This document shows, one piece after another, positions 8,053-17,200 of a DNA stretch of 64,000 nt (positions within the stretch are counted from its first letter, which is position 1; each line of letters begins with the position of its first letter). The notes under the pieces are model-generated. The model did not search any database. It worked only from the letters and a program-made list of their open reading frames with translations, and was not told where the DNA came from. A program made the position numbers and the translations under genes. This DNA comes from Bacteroides sp. 214. GTDB lineage: Bacteria; Bacteroidota; Bacteroidia; Bacteroidales; Bacteroidaceae. The stretch is from the NCBI RefSeq assembly GCF_010501015.1, contig NZ_QVML01000002.1:124001-188000 (forward strand), read 5' to 3'.

Positions 8053-9273
8053 TTAAGGAATTAAGAGTGAAGAGTCGCCATAGCTCAGAAAGCGAAAATT
8101 ATTAGCAAGAGCATAGTCGTAAATCTTCTTCCAATCTCCTTTTATGAATGCCGAAACTAAGAGTAGTAACGTACTTTGCGGCTGATGGAAGTTGGTCACT
8201 ATTGCCTTTACAATCTTATAATCATAGCCCGGTGCAATAATAATCTGCGTACTCGTGTGCAGTGTTTCCATGTTGTGACGGTCTAGATAATCTACAATCT
8301 GAGTAAGGGCGCCGGTTGGCGATAACTCGTTTCCAGTTTCGTAAGGTTGCCATTGATTAACGTGCAACTCCTGTTCTTCTAAGTTGGGGTGCATGGCTAT
8401 TTTCGCACCTATGTGATACAAACTCTCTAACGTTCGTACAGAGGTTGTACCTACGGCAATTACTTCTGCATTGTGTTTAATCAGACTCTTTAACGTCTCC
8501 TTTGAAACAGAGATATACTCTGTATGCATTTCGTGCTCCTTAATGGTTTCGCTTTTTACCGGCTTGAATGTGCCGGCTCCTACATGTAGGGTAAGCTCCT
8601 CGCAATCAATGTGCTTTGCTTTTAATGTATCGAACACCCTGTTGGTGAAATGTAGTCCTGCAGTTGGTGCGGCTACAGAACCCTTTATCTTAGAATAAAC
8701 CGTTTGATAAGTTTCCTTGTCACTCTCTTCTGTGTCTCGGTTGAGATACGGCGGAATAGGTAACTCTCCAAAAACTTCAAGAATATCAGCAAAGGTTATC
8801 TCTTTATTATTCCAGGAGAAATCGACCCAATGACTAGTGCCATGACTCTCTCCACGTTTGGCAACAAGAGTGATTTCAAATCCCTTTACCATGATTTGTT
8901 TGGACAATGCCCCCTCTTTCCATTTCTTGAGATTGCCTATCATGCAAAGCCATGCCGCATGTTCGGTTTGCTGAAAGTTCAGCGCATAGTCTTGTGGTTG
9001 AATAGGTTCCAGACAAAATACCTCTATTAACGCTCCCGTTTCTTTACGGAAGTGTAATCGTGCTTGGATAACTTTAGTGTTGTTGAATACGACTAGGCTT
9101 CCTTCCGGTAAGTATTTTGGCAATGAAGCAAAACAGTCCTCGCTGATTTCTCCGTGCTGGTATATTAACAATTTAGACTGGTCGCGTTCTTTCAATGGAA
9201 ATTTCGCAATACGTTCATTGGGTAGCGAATAATTGTATTCGCTTATTTTAATCTCTTTGGGATTTTCTTTCAT
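8053..9273 (-). CDS. queA: tRNA preQ1(34) S-adenosylmethionine ribosyltransferase-isomerase
   Basis: Transfers and isomerises the ribose of S-adenosylmethionine onto preQ1-modified tRNA to make epoxyqueuosine. Family signatures include the N-terminal YSLPNERIAKFPLKERDQSK, VFNNTKVIQARL, VAAPTAGLHF, LHVGAGTFKPV, VGTTSVRTLE and NFHQPQSTLLLLVSAF. The open frame extends 19 codons further upstream, but the -7 box TACTTTTG (9293-9300) lies inside that extension, so the ATG at 9273 (MKENPKEIKI) is chosen, giving 406 residues. Confidence 0.95.
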   Translation of the reverse strand: MKENPKEIKISEYNYSLPNERIAKFPLKERDQSKLLIYQHGEISEDCFASLPKYLPEGSLVVFNNTKVIQARLHFRKETGALIEVFCLEPIQPQDYALNFQQTEHAAWLCMIGNLKKWKEGALSKQIMVKGFEITLVAKRGESHGTSHWVDFSWNNKEITFADILEVFGELPIPPYLNRDTEESDKETYQTVYSKIKGSVAAPTAGLHFTNRVFDTLKAKHIDCEELTLHVGAGTFKPVKSETIKEHEMHTEYISVSKETLKSLIKHNAEVIAVGTTSVRTLESLYHIGAKIAMHPNLEEQELHVNQWQPYETGNELSPTGALTQIVDYLDRHNMETLHTSTQIIIAPGYDYKIVKAIVTNFHQPQSTLLLLVSAFIKGDWKKIYDYALANNFRFLSYGDSSLLIP

Positions 9274-9292
9274 TATTTGCTCCTTAATCCGA

Positions 9293-9300
9293 CAAAAGTA
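9293..9300 (-). promoter_or_regulatory. -7 box of queA
   Basis: TACTTTTG on the minus strand, 19 bases before the chosen queA ATG; it rules out the longer reading frame start. Confidence 0.55.
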
Positions 9301-9354
9301 GCGATATTTGTTGAAAGTGAAGTTACACAAGATTAGTTATAGATTAAAATATTT

Positions 9355-10410
9355 ATGAAGATAGGTGATAAAGTACGCTTCTTAAATGAAGTAGGAGGAG
9401 GTATTGTTAGAGGGTTTAAAGGAAAAGAATTGGTGTTGGTAGAAGATGCCGACGGTTTTGAAATCCCCATGTTGATTCGTAATTGCGTAGTTATTGAAAC
9501 AGATAATTACAATATGGAACGAAAACCCATCACTACTGCTAGTACACAAAAAACGGAAGAACCGACAAAAATAGTCAAACCGGAACTGACTACTCGTCCG
9601 ATTGAACTAAAGGGTGGCGATTCGCTTAATGTAGTGTTAGCATATGTTCCTCAAGATGTAAAGAAAATCAATGAGACTACTTTTGATGCTTATTTGGTGA
9701 ATGATAGCAACTATTTTATTTATTATACCTATCTCAGTGTCGAAGGAAAGGCGTGGAAAGTTCGTTCGCATGGAATAATCGAGCCCAACATGAAAGAGTT
9801 CCTTGAAGAATTTTCTAGAGATGTACTCAACGAGTTGGAGAGAGTAGCTGTTCAATTAATGACCTTCAAAACAGATAAAACATTCGCCAAGAAAGTAACT
9901 GCCGATGTGGAGTTGCGCATTGATACAGTGAAATTTTATAAACTTCATACATTCCGTGATTCAATTTACTTTGAAGAACCTTCGTTGAGTTACGATATTG
10001 TGCGCAATGACGCTCCTATGAAGCAAGTTTATGCTTCGGCCGAAGATATTCAAAATGCGTTGTTGCAAAAGAAGCAAGTGGATCGTCCACGTATCAATCA
10101 AAATGCAAAGCCTCGCAATGTAAACGAACTCGTAGAGGTTGATTTGCATATTAGTGAACTGTTGGATTCTGCCAGTGGTATGAGCAATGGCGAAATACTG
10201 GAGTTTCAGTTGGAGAAGTTTCGCGAAGTAATGAATAAGTATAAAAACAAGCAAAACCAACGCATCGTATTTATTCACGGTAAGGGCGATGGCGTGTTGC
10301 GTAAATCTATACTTGATGAGTTGAAACGCAAGTATCCAGCGTGTAAGGCACAGGATGCTTCATTCCAAGAGTATGGGTTTGGGGCAACGCTTGTGGTGGT
10401 GCGTCAATGA
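9355..10410 (+). CDS. DUF2027 and Smr-domain protein
   Basis: A 351-residue protein with an N-terminal beta-rich DUF2027 region ([20 protein letters not shown] onward), a central domain, and a C-terminal Smr domain from about residue 262 ([11 protein letters not shown], then [18 protein letters not shown]). Smr domains are nucleic-acid-binding or nicking domains related to the MutS2 C-terminus. In stand-alone Smr proteins the HGKG and DLH motifs are the functional core. The cellular role of this Bacteroidales fusion is not known. It ends one base from the stop of the convergent lipoprotein gene, so the two messages must overlap. Confidence 0.88.
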   Translation: MKIGDKVRFLNEVGGGIVRGFKGKELVLVEDADGFEIPMLIRNCVVIETDNYNMERKPITTASTQKTEEPTKIVKPELTTRPIELKGGDSLNVVLAYVPQDVKKINETTFDAYLVNDSNYFIYYTYLSVEGKAWKVRSHGIIEPNMKEFLEEFSRDVLNELERVAVQLMTFKTDKTFAKKVTADVELRIDTVKFYKLHTFRDSIYFEEPSLSYDIVRNDAPMKQVYASAEDIQNALLQKKQVDRPRINQNAKPRNVNELVEVDLHISELLDSASGMSNGEILEFQLEKFREVMNKYKNKQNQRIVFIHGKGDGVLRKSILDELKRKYPACKAQDASFQEYGFGATLVVVRQ

Positions 10411-10411
10411 G

Positions 10412-11209
10412 TTACTGGGCTAAAAAGAACATGTGTAGTTCCTGACTGATAATTTCTACCACTTCTTTTGTTGCCAATGAAAGGTTTTCTGCCATGGCAT
10501 CTAAACAGGTGCCGTTAGCGATGTCGGCATCTCGTATGTCTTTACCCGACCTGTATTTTCGTTTGAGTTGATACTCTTTGCTGAAAAGGCATTTGTTATC
10601 TTTTCTCAATTCCACGTGCAACGACAGATTGGTTGTGGGTGATTTTACATGGTGGCTTTTGCTTCCACCAAACGGGCTGAAGATATGATTGTCGGTTTGG
10701 AGTGCCATGTCTATTAAAAAGAATGGGTTGAAAAAAGCTGTTTCGTTTATTCGAATACCCGAACTGGTGCGGTTCTGTGTGATACGTACATTTAGCGTAT
10801 AGCAAGAGTCTGCTGCCAGTCCGTCGTAATCCTCCAGTAAGTTAAAACAAGTGCTGCTGTTACACTCGGCAAGCAATGCGTCCGAAAGGAATTCCCGATA
10901 GTTGCTTGTGAGCGAACCTTCGCCTAATTGAACCTTGTATGATTGTCCTATGTAGTTGAAGAATAGCAACGGTACCAACGTTACTCCTTTTTTCTTTACT
11001 GTGGTATAATAATCCATGTTGGAGTTGTCAATAAAGGAGAGGTGAGTGTTGTGCTTTACTTCTCCCAGATACTCCGGTGTTGACAGCTCATAATAAAGAT
11101 GAGATAGCGAACCTCTGATTTCTTGTTGTAAAGACTTGCTGGTTCTACACGAAGTGAAGAAAATAGTGATTAACAGTAGGGCTGCTATTGCTCTTGGGGA
11201 TGTTGTCAT
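10412..11209 (-). CDS. Putative lipoprotein of unknown function
   Basis: A 265-residue protein with a signal peptide and lipobox (LLLITIFFTSC, Cys about residue 21), so an envelope lipoprotein. I do not recognise the mature domain; a secreted beta-rich subunit is plausible from motifs such as YTLNVRITQNRTSSG and LSLHVELRKDNKCLFSKEYQ. The open frame extends 40 codons upstream, but that part is the 22-bp dyad array and the promoter, so the ATG at 11209 is chosen. The -7 box is TACTTTTG (11231-11238), and the -33 region falls at the edge of the array, suggesting regulation by whatever binds there. Confidence 0.8.
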   Translation of the reverse strand: MTTSPRAIAALLLITIFFTSCRTSKSLQQEIRGSLSHLYYELSTPEYLGEVKHNTHLSFIDNSNMDYYTTVKKKGVTLVPLLFFNYIGQSYKVQLGEGSLTSNYREFLSDALLAECNSSTCFNLLEDYDGLAADSCYTLNVRITQNRTSSGIRINETAFFNPFFLIDMALQTDNHIFSPFGGSKSHHVKSPTTNLSLHVELRKDNKCLFSKEYQLKRKYRSGKDIRDADIANGTCLDAMAENLSLATKEVVEIISQELHMFFLAQ

Positions 11210-11230
11210 TCGTTGTTTTGTTTGATAAGA

Positions 11231-11238
11231 CAAAAGTA
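11231..11238 (-). promoter_or_regulatory. -7 box of the lipoprotein gene
   Basis: TACTTTTG on the minus strand, 21 bases before the ATG. No good -33 TTG is visible at the expected distance; that position is where the 22-bp dyad array begins. Confidence 0.55.
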
Positions 11239-11255
11239 AGGTTTTTTGGGAAATT

Positions 11256-11332
11256 CTCACCTTGTTGAGAATAAATACTCGCCTTGTTGAGAACAAATAC
11301 TCACCATGTTGAGAATTTATTCTCAACATGAT
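11256..11332. repeat. 22-bp dyad array upstream of the lipoprotein gene (three and a half units)
   Basis: Units start at 11256, 11278, 11300 and 11322 (partial), exactly 22 bp apart. Each contains an imperfect dyad CTCACCTTGTTGAG / CTCACCATGTTGAG followed by an 8-bp AT-rich spacer (AATAAATA, AACAAATA, AATTTATT). The last two form a perfect inverted repeat, CATGTTGAGAA / TTCTCAACATG, around TTTA. The array lies directly upstream of the lipoprotein promoter and about 225 bp upstream of the MFS gene. Confidence 0.8.
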
Positions 11333-11545
11333 AAAACCTTTTGAGAAAAATTGCTTGTGAAAACCTTGTGAAGGATAAAAGAGGGGGTCTTCACAAGTAA
11401 CTCACTCACTACCATCTTGTTACAGCGATATGTGAATGTGAAGACCTGTTTCGTAAAACTACATTTGGAGTGTTTGTAAGCCATTGGGTTGAAAAATATG
11501 TACTAAATTAATTTCGTCGATAGGTGTATATATAATAATTAAGAA

Positions 11546-11553
11546 TAATTTTG
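11546..11553 (+). promoter_or_regulatory. -7 box of the MFS gene (leaderless)
   Basis: TAATTTTG ends four bases before the ATG at 11558. With the usual Bacteroides spacing the transcript would begin at or next to the start codon. Confidence 0.5.
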
Positions 11554-11557
11554 CAGC

Positions 11558-12784
11558 ATGAAAAATAATACTGTTTTGAATCATACAACGACTTCATCTT
11601 CCCGAACAACCTTGAATATTTTGTTTGCTCTTAGTTTGGCACACATGTTCAATGATATGTTTCAATCTGTGGTGTCTGCCAGCTACCCGGTAATAAAAGA
11701 CAATCTAGCTCTTTCATTTGGGCAAATAGGGATAATAGCTTTGATTTATCAGATTTGTGCGTCTGTTTTTCAGCCGGTTTTTGGCGTGCTTTTTGACAAA
11801 CGACCTACGCCTTGGTATCTGACAATCGGTACAGCATCTACGCTGACGGGGCTATTGATTCTTGCCTTTGCGAATTCTCTATATTTGGTTATAATTTCGG
11901 TTGCCTTTATTGGTCTGGGGTCGTCCATTATCCATCCGGAAGCTTCCCGACTGACTCATTATGCCTCAGGTGGTAAACATGGGCTTGCACAATCTATATT
12001 TCAGGTTGGAGGCAATTTGGGAGGTGCGATAGGGCCTCTGTTGGCAGCTCTGGTTATAGCACCATACGGTCAACGTTATATGGCAGTATTTGCCGGTGTA
12101 GCTATTATTTCCATGTTAACTAAACGACCAATAGTAAAATGGTATAAAGCCAGAATTAAAACAATTCAGTCTCCTGCTGGTAAGAGAGAGGTGATTCATA
12201 GAGTACGCCTTACGAAAAAACAGGTTTATTATTCGTTATTAATCTTGTTGATACTTATATTTTCTAAATATGTGTATACGGCGAGTTTGAGCAACTATTA
12301 TACCTTTTATTTGATCGAGAAATTTGGTATAACAACTCAGCAATCTCAGTTTTTCTTATTTGCTTTTTTGTTTGCTTCGGCAGTAGGTACATTGCTCGGA
12401 GGTCCGATAGGGGATAGGTTTGGAAGGAAATATGTGATTTGGTTTTCTATTTTGGGTACAGCTCCGTTTTCTTTATTGATGCCCCATGCCAATCTGTTCT
12501 GGACATGTGTGTTAAGCATACTCATTGGCTTAGTCCTTTCTTCTGCTTTCTCGGCAATTCTTGTATATGCACAGGAATTATTGCCAACTAAAGTTGGACT
12601 GATTTCTGGACTCTTTTTTGGACTGGCATTTGGTATTGCCGGAATTGCGGCAGCTGTATTGGGTAATATTGCCGATCATAATGGAATTGAATATGTCTAT
12701 AAATTCTGTGCTTATATGCCTTTGCTTGGTTTTGTGGCCATTTTTCTGCCTAATGTAAAGCCGTTAAGAAATGGTTCGCATTAA
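11558..12784 (+). CDS. MFS transporter, fosmidomycin-resistance (Fsr) type
   Basis: A 408-residue, roughly 12-segment major facilitator. The N-terminal LAHMFNDMFQSVVSASYPVI and FGQIGIIALIYQICASVFQP resemble Fsr-type exporters. The MFS loop motif GDRFGRKYV is present between segments 8 and 9 (about residue 285). Substrate is unknown; Fsr relatives export fosmidomycin, but resistance is not implied. It is a single-gene unit with its own promoter and converges on hemW. Confidence 0.88.
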   Translation: MKNNTVLNHTTTSSSRTTLNILFALSLAHMFNDMFQSVVSASYPVIKDNLALSFGQIGIIALIYQICASVFQPVFGVLFDKRPTPWYLTIGTASTLTGLLILAFANSLYLVIISVAFIGLGSSIIHPEASRLTHYASGGKHGLAQSIFQVGGNLGGAIGPLLAALVIAPYGQRYMAVFAGVAIISMLTKRPIVKWYKARIKTIQSPAGKREVIHRVRLTKKQVYYSLLILLILIFSKYVYTASLSNYYTFYLIEKFGITTQQSQFFLFAFLFASAVGTLLGGPIGDRFGRKYVIWFSILGTAPFSLLMPHANLFWTCVLSILIGLVLSSAFSAILVYAQELLPTKVGLISGLFFGLAFGIAGIAAAVLGNIADHNGIEYVYKFCAYMPLLGFVAIFLPNVKPLRNGSH

Positions 12785-12821
12785 TGTGTTTAGTCGGAAG
12801 AGATAAATTCAAAACAGTTTC

Positions 12822-13949
12822 TTAAACGCGCAACAATTCTCCCATTATTCCGTCCGAAATAAATATACCTTTGGGTGTTAGTCGCAAATAGTCGTCAACA
12901 TGACAAAGTTCTTCTCGGTTGATAAATGGTTGTGCTGCTTTCAAACAATGCTGCAGAAACTCATCGCCAAACTGTATTTCCAGTTGTTTGAGCGAAACCC
13001 CTTTATTCGTACGGAGTGATGTGATAATAAGCTCGTTATAGCGATTCTCTATATTTAGTATTTCTTTTTCAAAAGGACGTTTGCCTGCTTCTATTCCTTT
13101 TATGTATAGAGCGATGTCTGCGGTGTTCCATTCGCGGCTTTCTCCGTCGAATGAGTGGGCAGACGGTCCACATCCTAGATACTTCGTTCCACTCCAATAA
13201 GCGGAATTATGGCGTGAATGTTGTTCTGGTTTTGCAAAGTTGGAAATTTCGTAATGCTCATATCCGGCAGCTGTAAGTTTTGTTATCAATGTTTGGAAGA
13301 ATTGAAGGCTGTTTGCTTCGCTCACTTCTGCTATTTGCTTCTTGCGTAATAAGGCATGAATAGCTGTGCCCTCTTCGTAGGTAAGGTGGTAGGCAGAGAT
13401 GTGATTGGGGTTTAAGGCTATGGCTTGTGTTAAATCATGCTCCCAAACTTCGAGCGTTTCGCCAGGTAACCCATAGATTAAATCAATGCTGATATTGTGG
13501 AATCCATACTGTTTGGCACGTGATATTGCTTCGATAGCTTGGATGCTGTTGTGTCTGCGATTAAGCAACTTCAATAGGTTGTCATCGAATGTTTGTATGC
13601 CGATGCTCAGGCGATTGATAGCAGTGTGTGACAATGCTTCAAGAAACGTATCGGACAGGTCGTCGGGGTTAGCCTCGAGAGTTACTTCTTTCCATGACCC
13701 CTTATTATATATACTAGCAATGGTTTGAAGTATTTGTTCAATCTCTTTTATGCTTAGTTGCGAGGGTGTGCCACCGCCAAAATAAATGGTTTCAATAGGT
13801 TCGCCTTGCAAATAGCCAACTCTTTCGGTTAACTCTTGGCAGAGAGCGTGTACATACGCTTCTCTTAGCTGTTCGTTGGTCGAGGAGTAGAAGTCACAAT
13901 AGATGCATCTTGTTTTGCAAAAAGGAACGTGAATATAGATACCTGCCAT
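12822..13949 (-). CDS. hemW: Radical SAM heme chaperone HemW
   Basis: A 375-residue protein related to coproporphyrinogen III dehydrogenase. The 4Fe-4S site is CKTRCIYC (about residues 11-18), followed by YFGGGTPS, VTLEANPDD, RLSIGIQTF and the C-terminal HemW region. HemW proteins bind heme and are thought to insert it into target proteins; they do not act as HemN. Its ATG overlaps the TAA stop of the upstream C26 gene by one base (TAATG), so the two are probably translationally coupled. Confidence 0.93.
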   Translation of the reverse strand: MAGIYIHVPFCKTRCIYCDFYSSTNEQLREAYVHALCQELTERVGYLQGEPIETIYFGGGTPSQLSIKEIEQILQTIASIYNKGSWKEVTLEANPDDLSDTFLEALSHTAINRLSIGIQTFDDNLLKLLNRRHNSIQAIEAISRAKQYGFHNISIDLIYGLPGETLEVWEHDLTQAIALNPNHISAYHLTYEEGTAIHALLRKKQIAEVSEANSLQFFQTLITKLTAAGYEHYEISNFAKPEQHSRHNSAYWSGTKYLGCGPSAHSFDGESREWNTADIALYIKGIEAGKRPFEKEILNIENRYNELIITSLRTNKGVSLKQLEIQFGDEFLQHCLKAAQPFINREELCHVDDYLRLTPKGIFISDGIMGELLRV

Positions 13950-14740
13950 TATTGTTTTGTTTTTTTGTATTCCAACGCTTGTTCAATCATAAAATCAAAA
14001 AAGCGGATCATAATGGTATCGCCACCCGCAACATGACCTTCGGGATGGAATTGCACACCCCAGATAGGGCGCCCGGAAATATTCTCAATAACTTCGGGGA
14101 TACTGTCGCACGCCCAGCCTGTTATGGAAAATCCCGGAGCAACATCCTTCACTGCTTGATGGTGAAAGCTGTTGGTTGCCAACTCGGTTTCGCCTGTTAT
14201 GGTGGCTATGACAGATTCGGATAGTAATTTTACGTAGTGTGTAGGATATTTGGACGAGATGCTTTGTCTGTGATTTACCGTGCTATCAGCGCATTGCGAA
14301 GGGATGTCTTGGTATAAAGTTCCACCAAAGGCAACGTTAATCAGTTGTTCTCCACGACAAATTCCGAGCATGGGCATGCCGCGTTCGGAGGCAAGACGGA
14401 TGAGTGCTAAATCATAAAAATCGCGTACTTCGTTTACTTTTCCCAACTCGGGAATGGGAGCTTCGTTGTAATATTGTGGATGGATATCTTCGCCGCCGGT
14501 AAGTATTAATGCATCGACTAATGAAAGAATCTCGTCTAAGGCTTTCTCGCTCTCTATGATGGGGATAAGCAAAGGAAGACCACCTGCTTTTAGTACCGAC
14601 TCTGTATAGGTTCTCGATACTTGGGAATAGCTGTTGTTAGGGTGCGAACAAGAAATGCCGATAACAGGCTTGGGGGTTTCTTGTGCCGATATAACAATTG
14701 CAGTTATATATAATAAGGTGGAAATAATTGTTTTTTTCAT
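13949..14740 (-). CDS. Periplasmic class I glutamine amidotransferase-like hydrolase (peptidase C26)
   Basis: A 263-residue gamma-glutamyl hydrolase-type protein with an N-terminal signal peptide (MKKTIISTLLYITAIVISAQ). The triad is visible as nucleophile Cys in LGICRGEQLIN and His in VQFHPEGH, with a Glu two residues on. Cytosolic relatives (PuuD) hydrolyse gamma-glutamyl-GABA; the exported form's substrate is unknown. The ATG at 14740 is chosen over the in-frame one at 14788, because it begins the signal peptide and lies 20 bases after a TATCTTTG box. Confidence 0.9.
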   Translation of the reverse strand: MKKTIISTLLYITAIVISAQETPKPVIGISCSHPNNSYSQVSRTYTESVLKAGGLPLLIPIIESEKALDEILSLVDALILTGGEDIHPQYYNEAPIPELGKVNEVRDFYDLALIRLASERGMPMLGICRGEQLINVAFGGTLYQDIPSQCADSTVNHRQSISSKYPTHYVKLLSESVIATITGETELATNSFHHQAVKDVAPGFSITGWACDSIPEVIENISGRPIWGVQFHPEGHVAGGDTIMIRFFDFMIEQALEYKKTKQ

Positions 14741-14936
14741 GAAACAATCTTTTTCTTTCAAAGATATACATTTCATTTGAGTTGGCAATAAGAGGCGAAT
14801 GTTGAGGCAGGGAGTCCTCCTTTACTCTTTTTACCTGTTTTATGTCTTTGTGTTGTAAAACATTGTTTTGAAACACGGTTGCGTAGATTGTTTATGCTGT
14901 AATTTATTTATAATTTGCGCATCACAATAAAAAAGG

Positions 14937-14952
14937 GTATGCAGTTGCATAC
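14937..14952. promoter_or_regulatory. Perfect palindrome in the EF-G2 leader
   Basis: GTATGCA and TGCATAC are separated by two bases, 30 bp before the EF-G2 start codon and just after an imperfect -7 box (ATAATTTG, about 14911-14918). It could be an operator or a small leader hairpin. Confidence 0.45.
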
Positions 14953-14982
14953 TTAGTACTTACTTTTAAATCCTTAGATGTT

Positions 14983-17139
14983 ATGAAAGTATATCAAACA
15001 AATGAAATTAAGAACATCGCCTTATTGGGAAGTTCTGGCTCTGGGAAAACCACTCTCGTTGAAGCAATGCTATTCGAGAGTGGAGTTATAAAACGTCGCG
15101 GAACAATTGCTGCCAAAAATACGGTAAGCGACTATTTCCCGGTTGAACAAGAGTATGGCTACTCGGTTTTCTCTACCGTGTTGCACGTTGAATGGAATAA
15201 TAAGAAGTTAAATATAATAGATTGTCCGGGGTCGGACGATTTTGTGGGCGGTGCTGTTACCGCATTAAATGTTACCGATACGGCTATTGTCTTGATTAAT
15301 GGTCAATATGGCGTGGAAGTGGGTACGCAAAATCACTTCAGATATACAGAAAAATTTAATAAGCCGGTTATCTTTCTGATAAACCAGTTAGATAACGAAA
15401 AAACTGATTATGAAAACGTTTTAGAACAACTGAAAGAAGCTTATGGTTCTAAAGTTGTTCCAATACAATACCCGTTGAGTACAGGGCCAGACTTTAACTC
15501 CATTATTGATGTGTTGTTAATGAAAAAGTACTCGTGGAAACCCGAAGGTGGTGCTCCTATAATTGAAGATATTCCTGCCTCGGAGCTTGAAAAAGCAACT
15601 GAAATGAATAAAGCGCTGATTGAAGCAGCTGCCGAAAATGATGAGGCGTTGATGGAAAAATTCTTTGAACAAGACTCATTGACAGAAGATGAAATGCGCG
15701 AAGGTATCCGTAAAGGACTTGTTGCTCGTGGCATGTTCCCTGTGTTCTGCGTATGCGCAGGAAAGGATATGGGTGTTCGTCGCTTAATGGAATTTCTTGG
15801 TAATGTGGTTCCTTTTGTGGATGATATGCCGAAAGTAACCGATAAAGAGGGCAAAGAAGTAGCTCCAGATGCAAAAGCGCCTACTTCGCTTTATTTCTTT
15901 AAGACCAGCGTTGAACCGCATATTGGTGAAGTTTCTTATTTTAAAGTAATGAGCGGAACTGTTAAGGAAGGCGATGACTTGGTGAATGCTGATAGAGGCT
16001 CAAAAGAACGTATTGCTCAGATGTATGCTGTGGCGGGTTCTAACCGTGTTAAAGTTGAAGAACTAAAAGCAGGTGATATTGGTGCTGCTGTTAAACTGAA
16101 AGATGTAAAGACGGGCAATACGCTGAATAGTAAAGAGGTTCATCATCAATTTGACTTTATTAAATATCCAAACTCCAAATATTCAAGGGCTATCAGACCG
16201 GTGAATGAGTCGGATGTGGAAAAGATGATGAGTATCCTGAACCGTATGCACGAAGAAGATCCGACATGGGTAGTAGAACAGTCGAAAGAATTGCGTCAAA
16301 CAATTGTACATGGACAGGGAGAATTCCATTTGCGTACATTGAAATGGCGTATAGAAACAAACGAAAAATTACAAATAACGTACGAAGAACCACGTATCCC
16401 ATATCGTGAAACCATTACTAAAGCTGCCCGTGCCGATTATCGTCATAAGAAACAATCGGGTGGAGCAGGTCAGTTTGGTGAGGTTCATATGATTGTAGAG
16501 CCCTACAAAGAAGGTATGCCTGTGCCCGAAACTTATAAGTTCAATGGTCAGGAATTTAAAATAAGTGTGAAGGGTACTGAAGAAATTCCATTGGAATGGG
16601 GTGGCAAGCTGGTATTTATCAATAGTATTGTAGGTGGATCTATTGATACACGCTTCTTACCTGCTATTCTGAAAGGTGTTATGGCTCGAATGGAGCAAGG
16701 TCCTTTAACAGGTTCGTATGCTCGCGATGTGCGTGTGATAGTGTATGATGGAAAGATGCATCCGGTAGATTCCAATGAAATATCATTTATGCTTGCCGGA
16801 CGTAACGCATTTAGCGATGCATTTAAGAATGCAGGTCCTAAAATCCTTGAACCAATTTATGATGTAGAAGTATTTGTACCATCAGATAGAATGGGTGATG
16901 TAATGGGTGATTTGCAAGGACGTCGCGCCATGATTATGGGTATGAGTAGTGAAAAAGGTTTTGAGAAACTGGTTGCTAAGGTACCTTTGAAGGAAATGTC
17001 TTCCTATTCTACTGCGCTAAGCTCGCTTACTGGTGGACGTGCTTCTTTTATAATGAAATTTGCAAGCTACGAGCTTGTTCCTGCTGATGTTCAAGATAAG
17101 TTAATCAAAGAATTTGAAGCAAAACAAGCCGAAGATTAA
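14983..17139 (+). CDS. fusA2: EF-G paralogue (EF-G2 type) with altered GTPase site
   Basis: A 718-residue translation factor with all EF-G domains. The P-loop GSSGSGKT (16-23) is intact, but the G3 motif reads DCPGSDDF (80-87) instead of DTPGHVDF, so the catalytic His is Ser84. Switch I reads EYGYSV (57-62) where EF-G has ERGITI, and G4 is NQLD (134-137). In Bacteroides thetaiotaomicron a paralogue called EF-G2 supports slow translocation without GTP hydrolysis during carbon starvation; this gene is inferred to be its equivalent. It is a single-gene unit ending in a strong terminator. Confidence 0.9.
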   Translation: MKVYQTNEIKNIALLGSSGSGKTTLVEAMLFESGVIKRRGTIAAKNTVSDYFPVEQEYGYSVFSTVLHVEWNNKKLNIIDCPGSDDFVGGAVTALNVTDTAIVLINGQYGVEVGTQNHFRYTEKFNKPVIFLINQLDNEKTDYENVLEQLKEAYGSKVVPIQYPLSTGPDFNSIIDVLLMKKYSWKPEGGAPIIEDIPASELEKATEMNKALIEAAAENDEALMEKFFEQDSLTEDEMREGIRKGLVARGMFPVFCVCAGKDMGVRRLMEFLGNVVPFVDDMPKVTDKEGKEVAPDAKAPTSLYFFKTSVEPHIGEVSYFKVMSGTVKEGDDLVNADRGSKERIAQMYAVAGSNRVKVEELKAGDIGAAVKLKDVKTGNTLNSKEVHHQFDFIKYPNSKYSRAIRPVNESDVEKMMSILNRMHEEDPTWVVEQSKELRQTIVHGQGEFHLRTLKWRIETNEKLQITYEEPRIPYRETITKAARADYRHKKQSGGAGQFGEVHMIVEPYKEGMPVPETYKFNGQEFKISVKGTEEIPLEWGGKLVFINSIVGGSIDTRFLPAILKGVMARMEQGPLTGSYARDVRVIVYDGKMHPVDSNEISFMLAGRNAFSDAFKNAGPKILEPIYDVEVFVPSDRMGDVMGDLQGRRAMIMGMSSEKGFEKLVAKVPLKEMSSYSTALSSLTGGRASFIMKFASYELVPADVQDKLIKEFEAKQAED

Positions 17140-17166
17140 TTCCTTACCAATAAAACCATTAATGCT

Positions 17167-17200
17167 GACCGTCGCTCTTAAAGGGTGACGGTCTTTTTTT
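17167..17200 (+). terminator. Intrinsic terminator after EF-G2
   Basis: GACCGTC (17167-17173) pairs with GACGGTC (17187-17193), followed by seven T. Confidence 0.85.

Noticed and set aside
9274..9330. N-terminal extension of QueA
   Set aside because: The extra codons contain the -7 promoter box and match nothing in the family.
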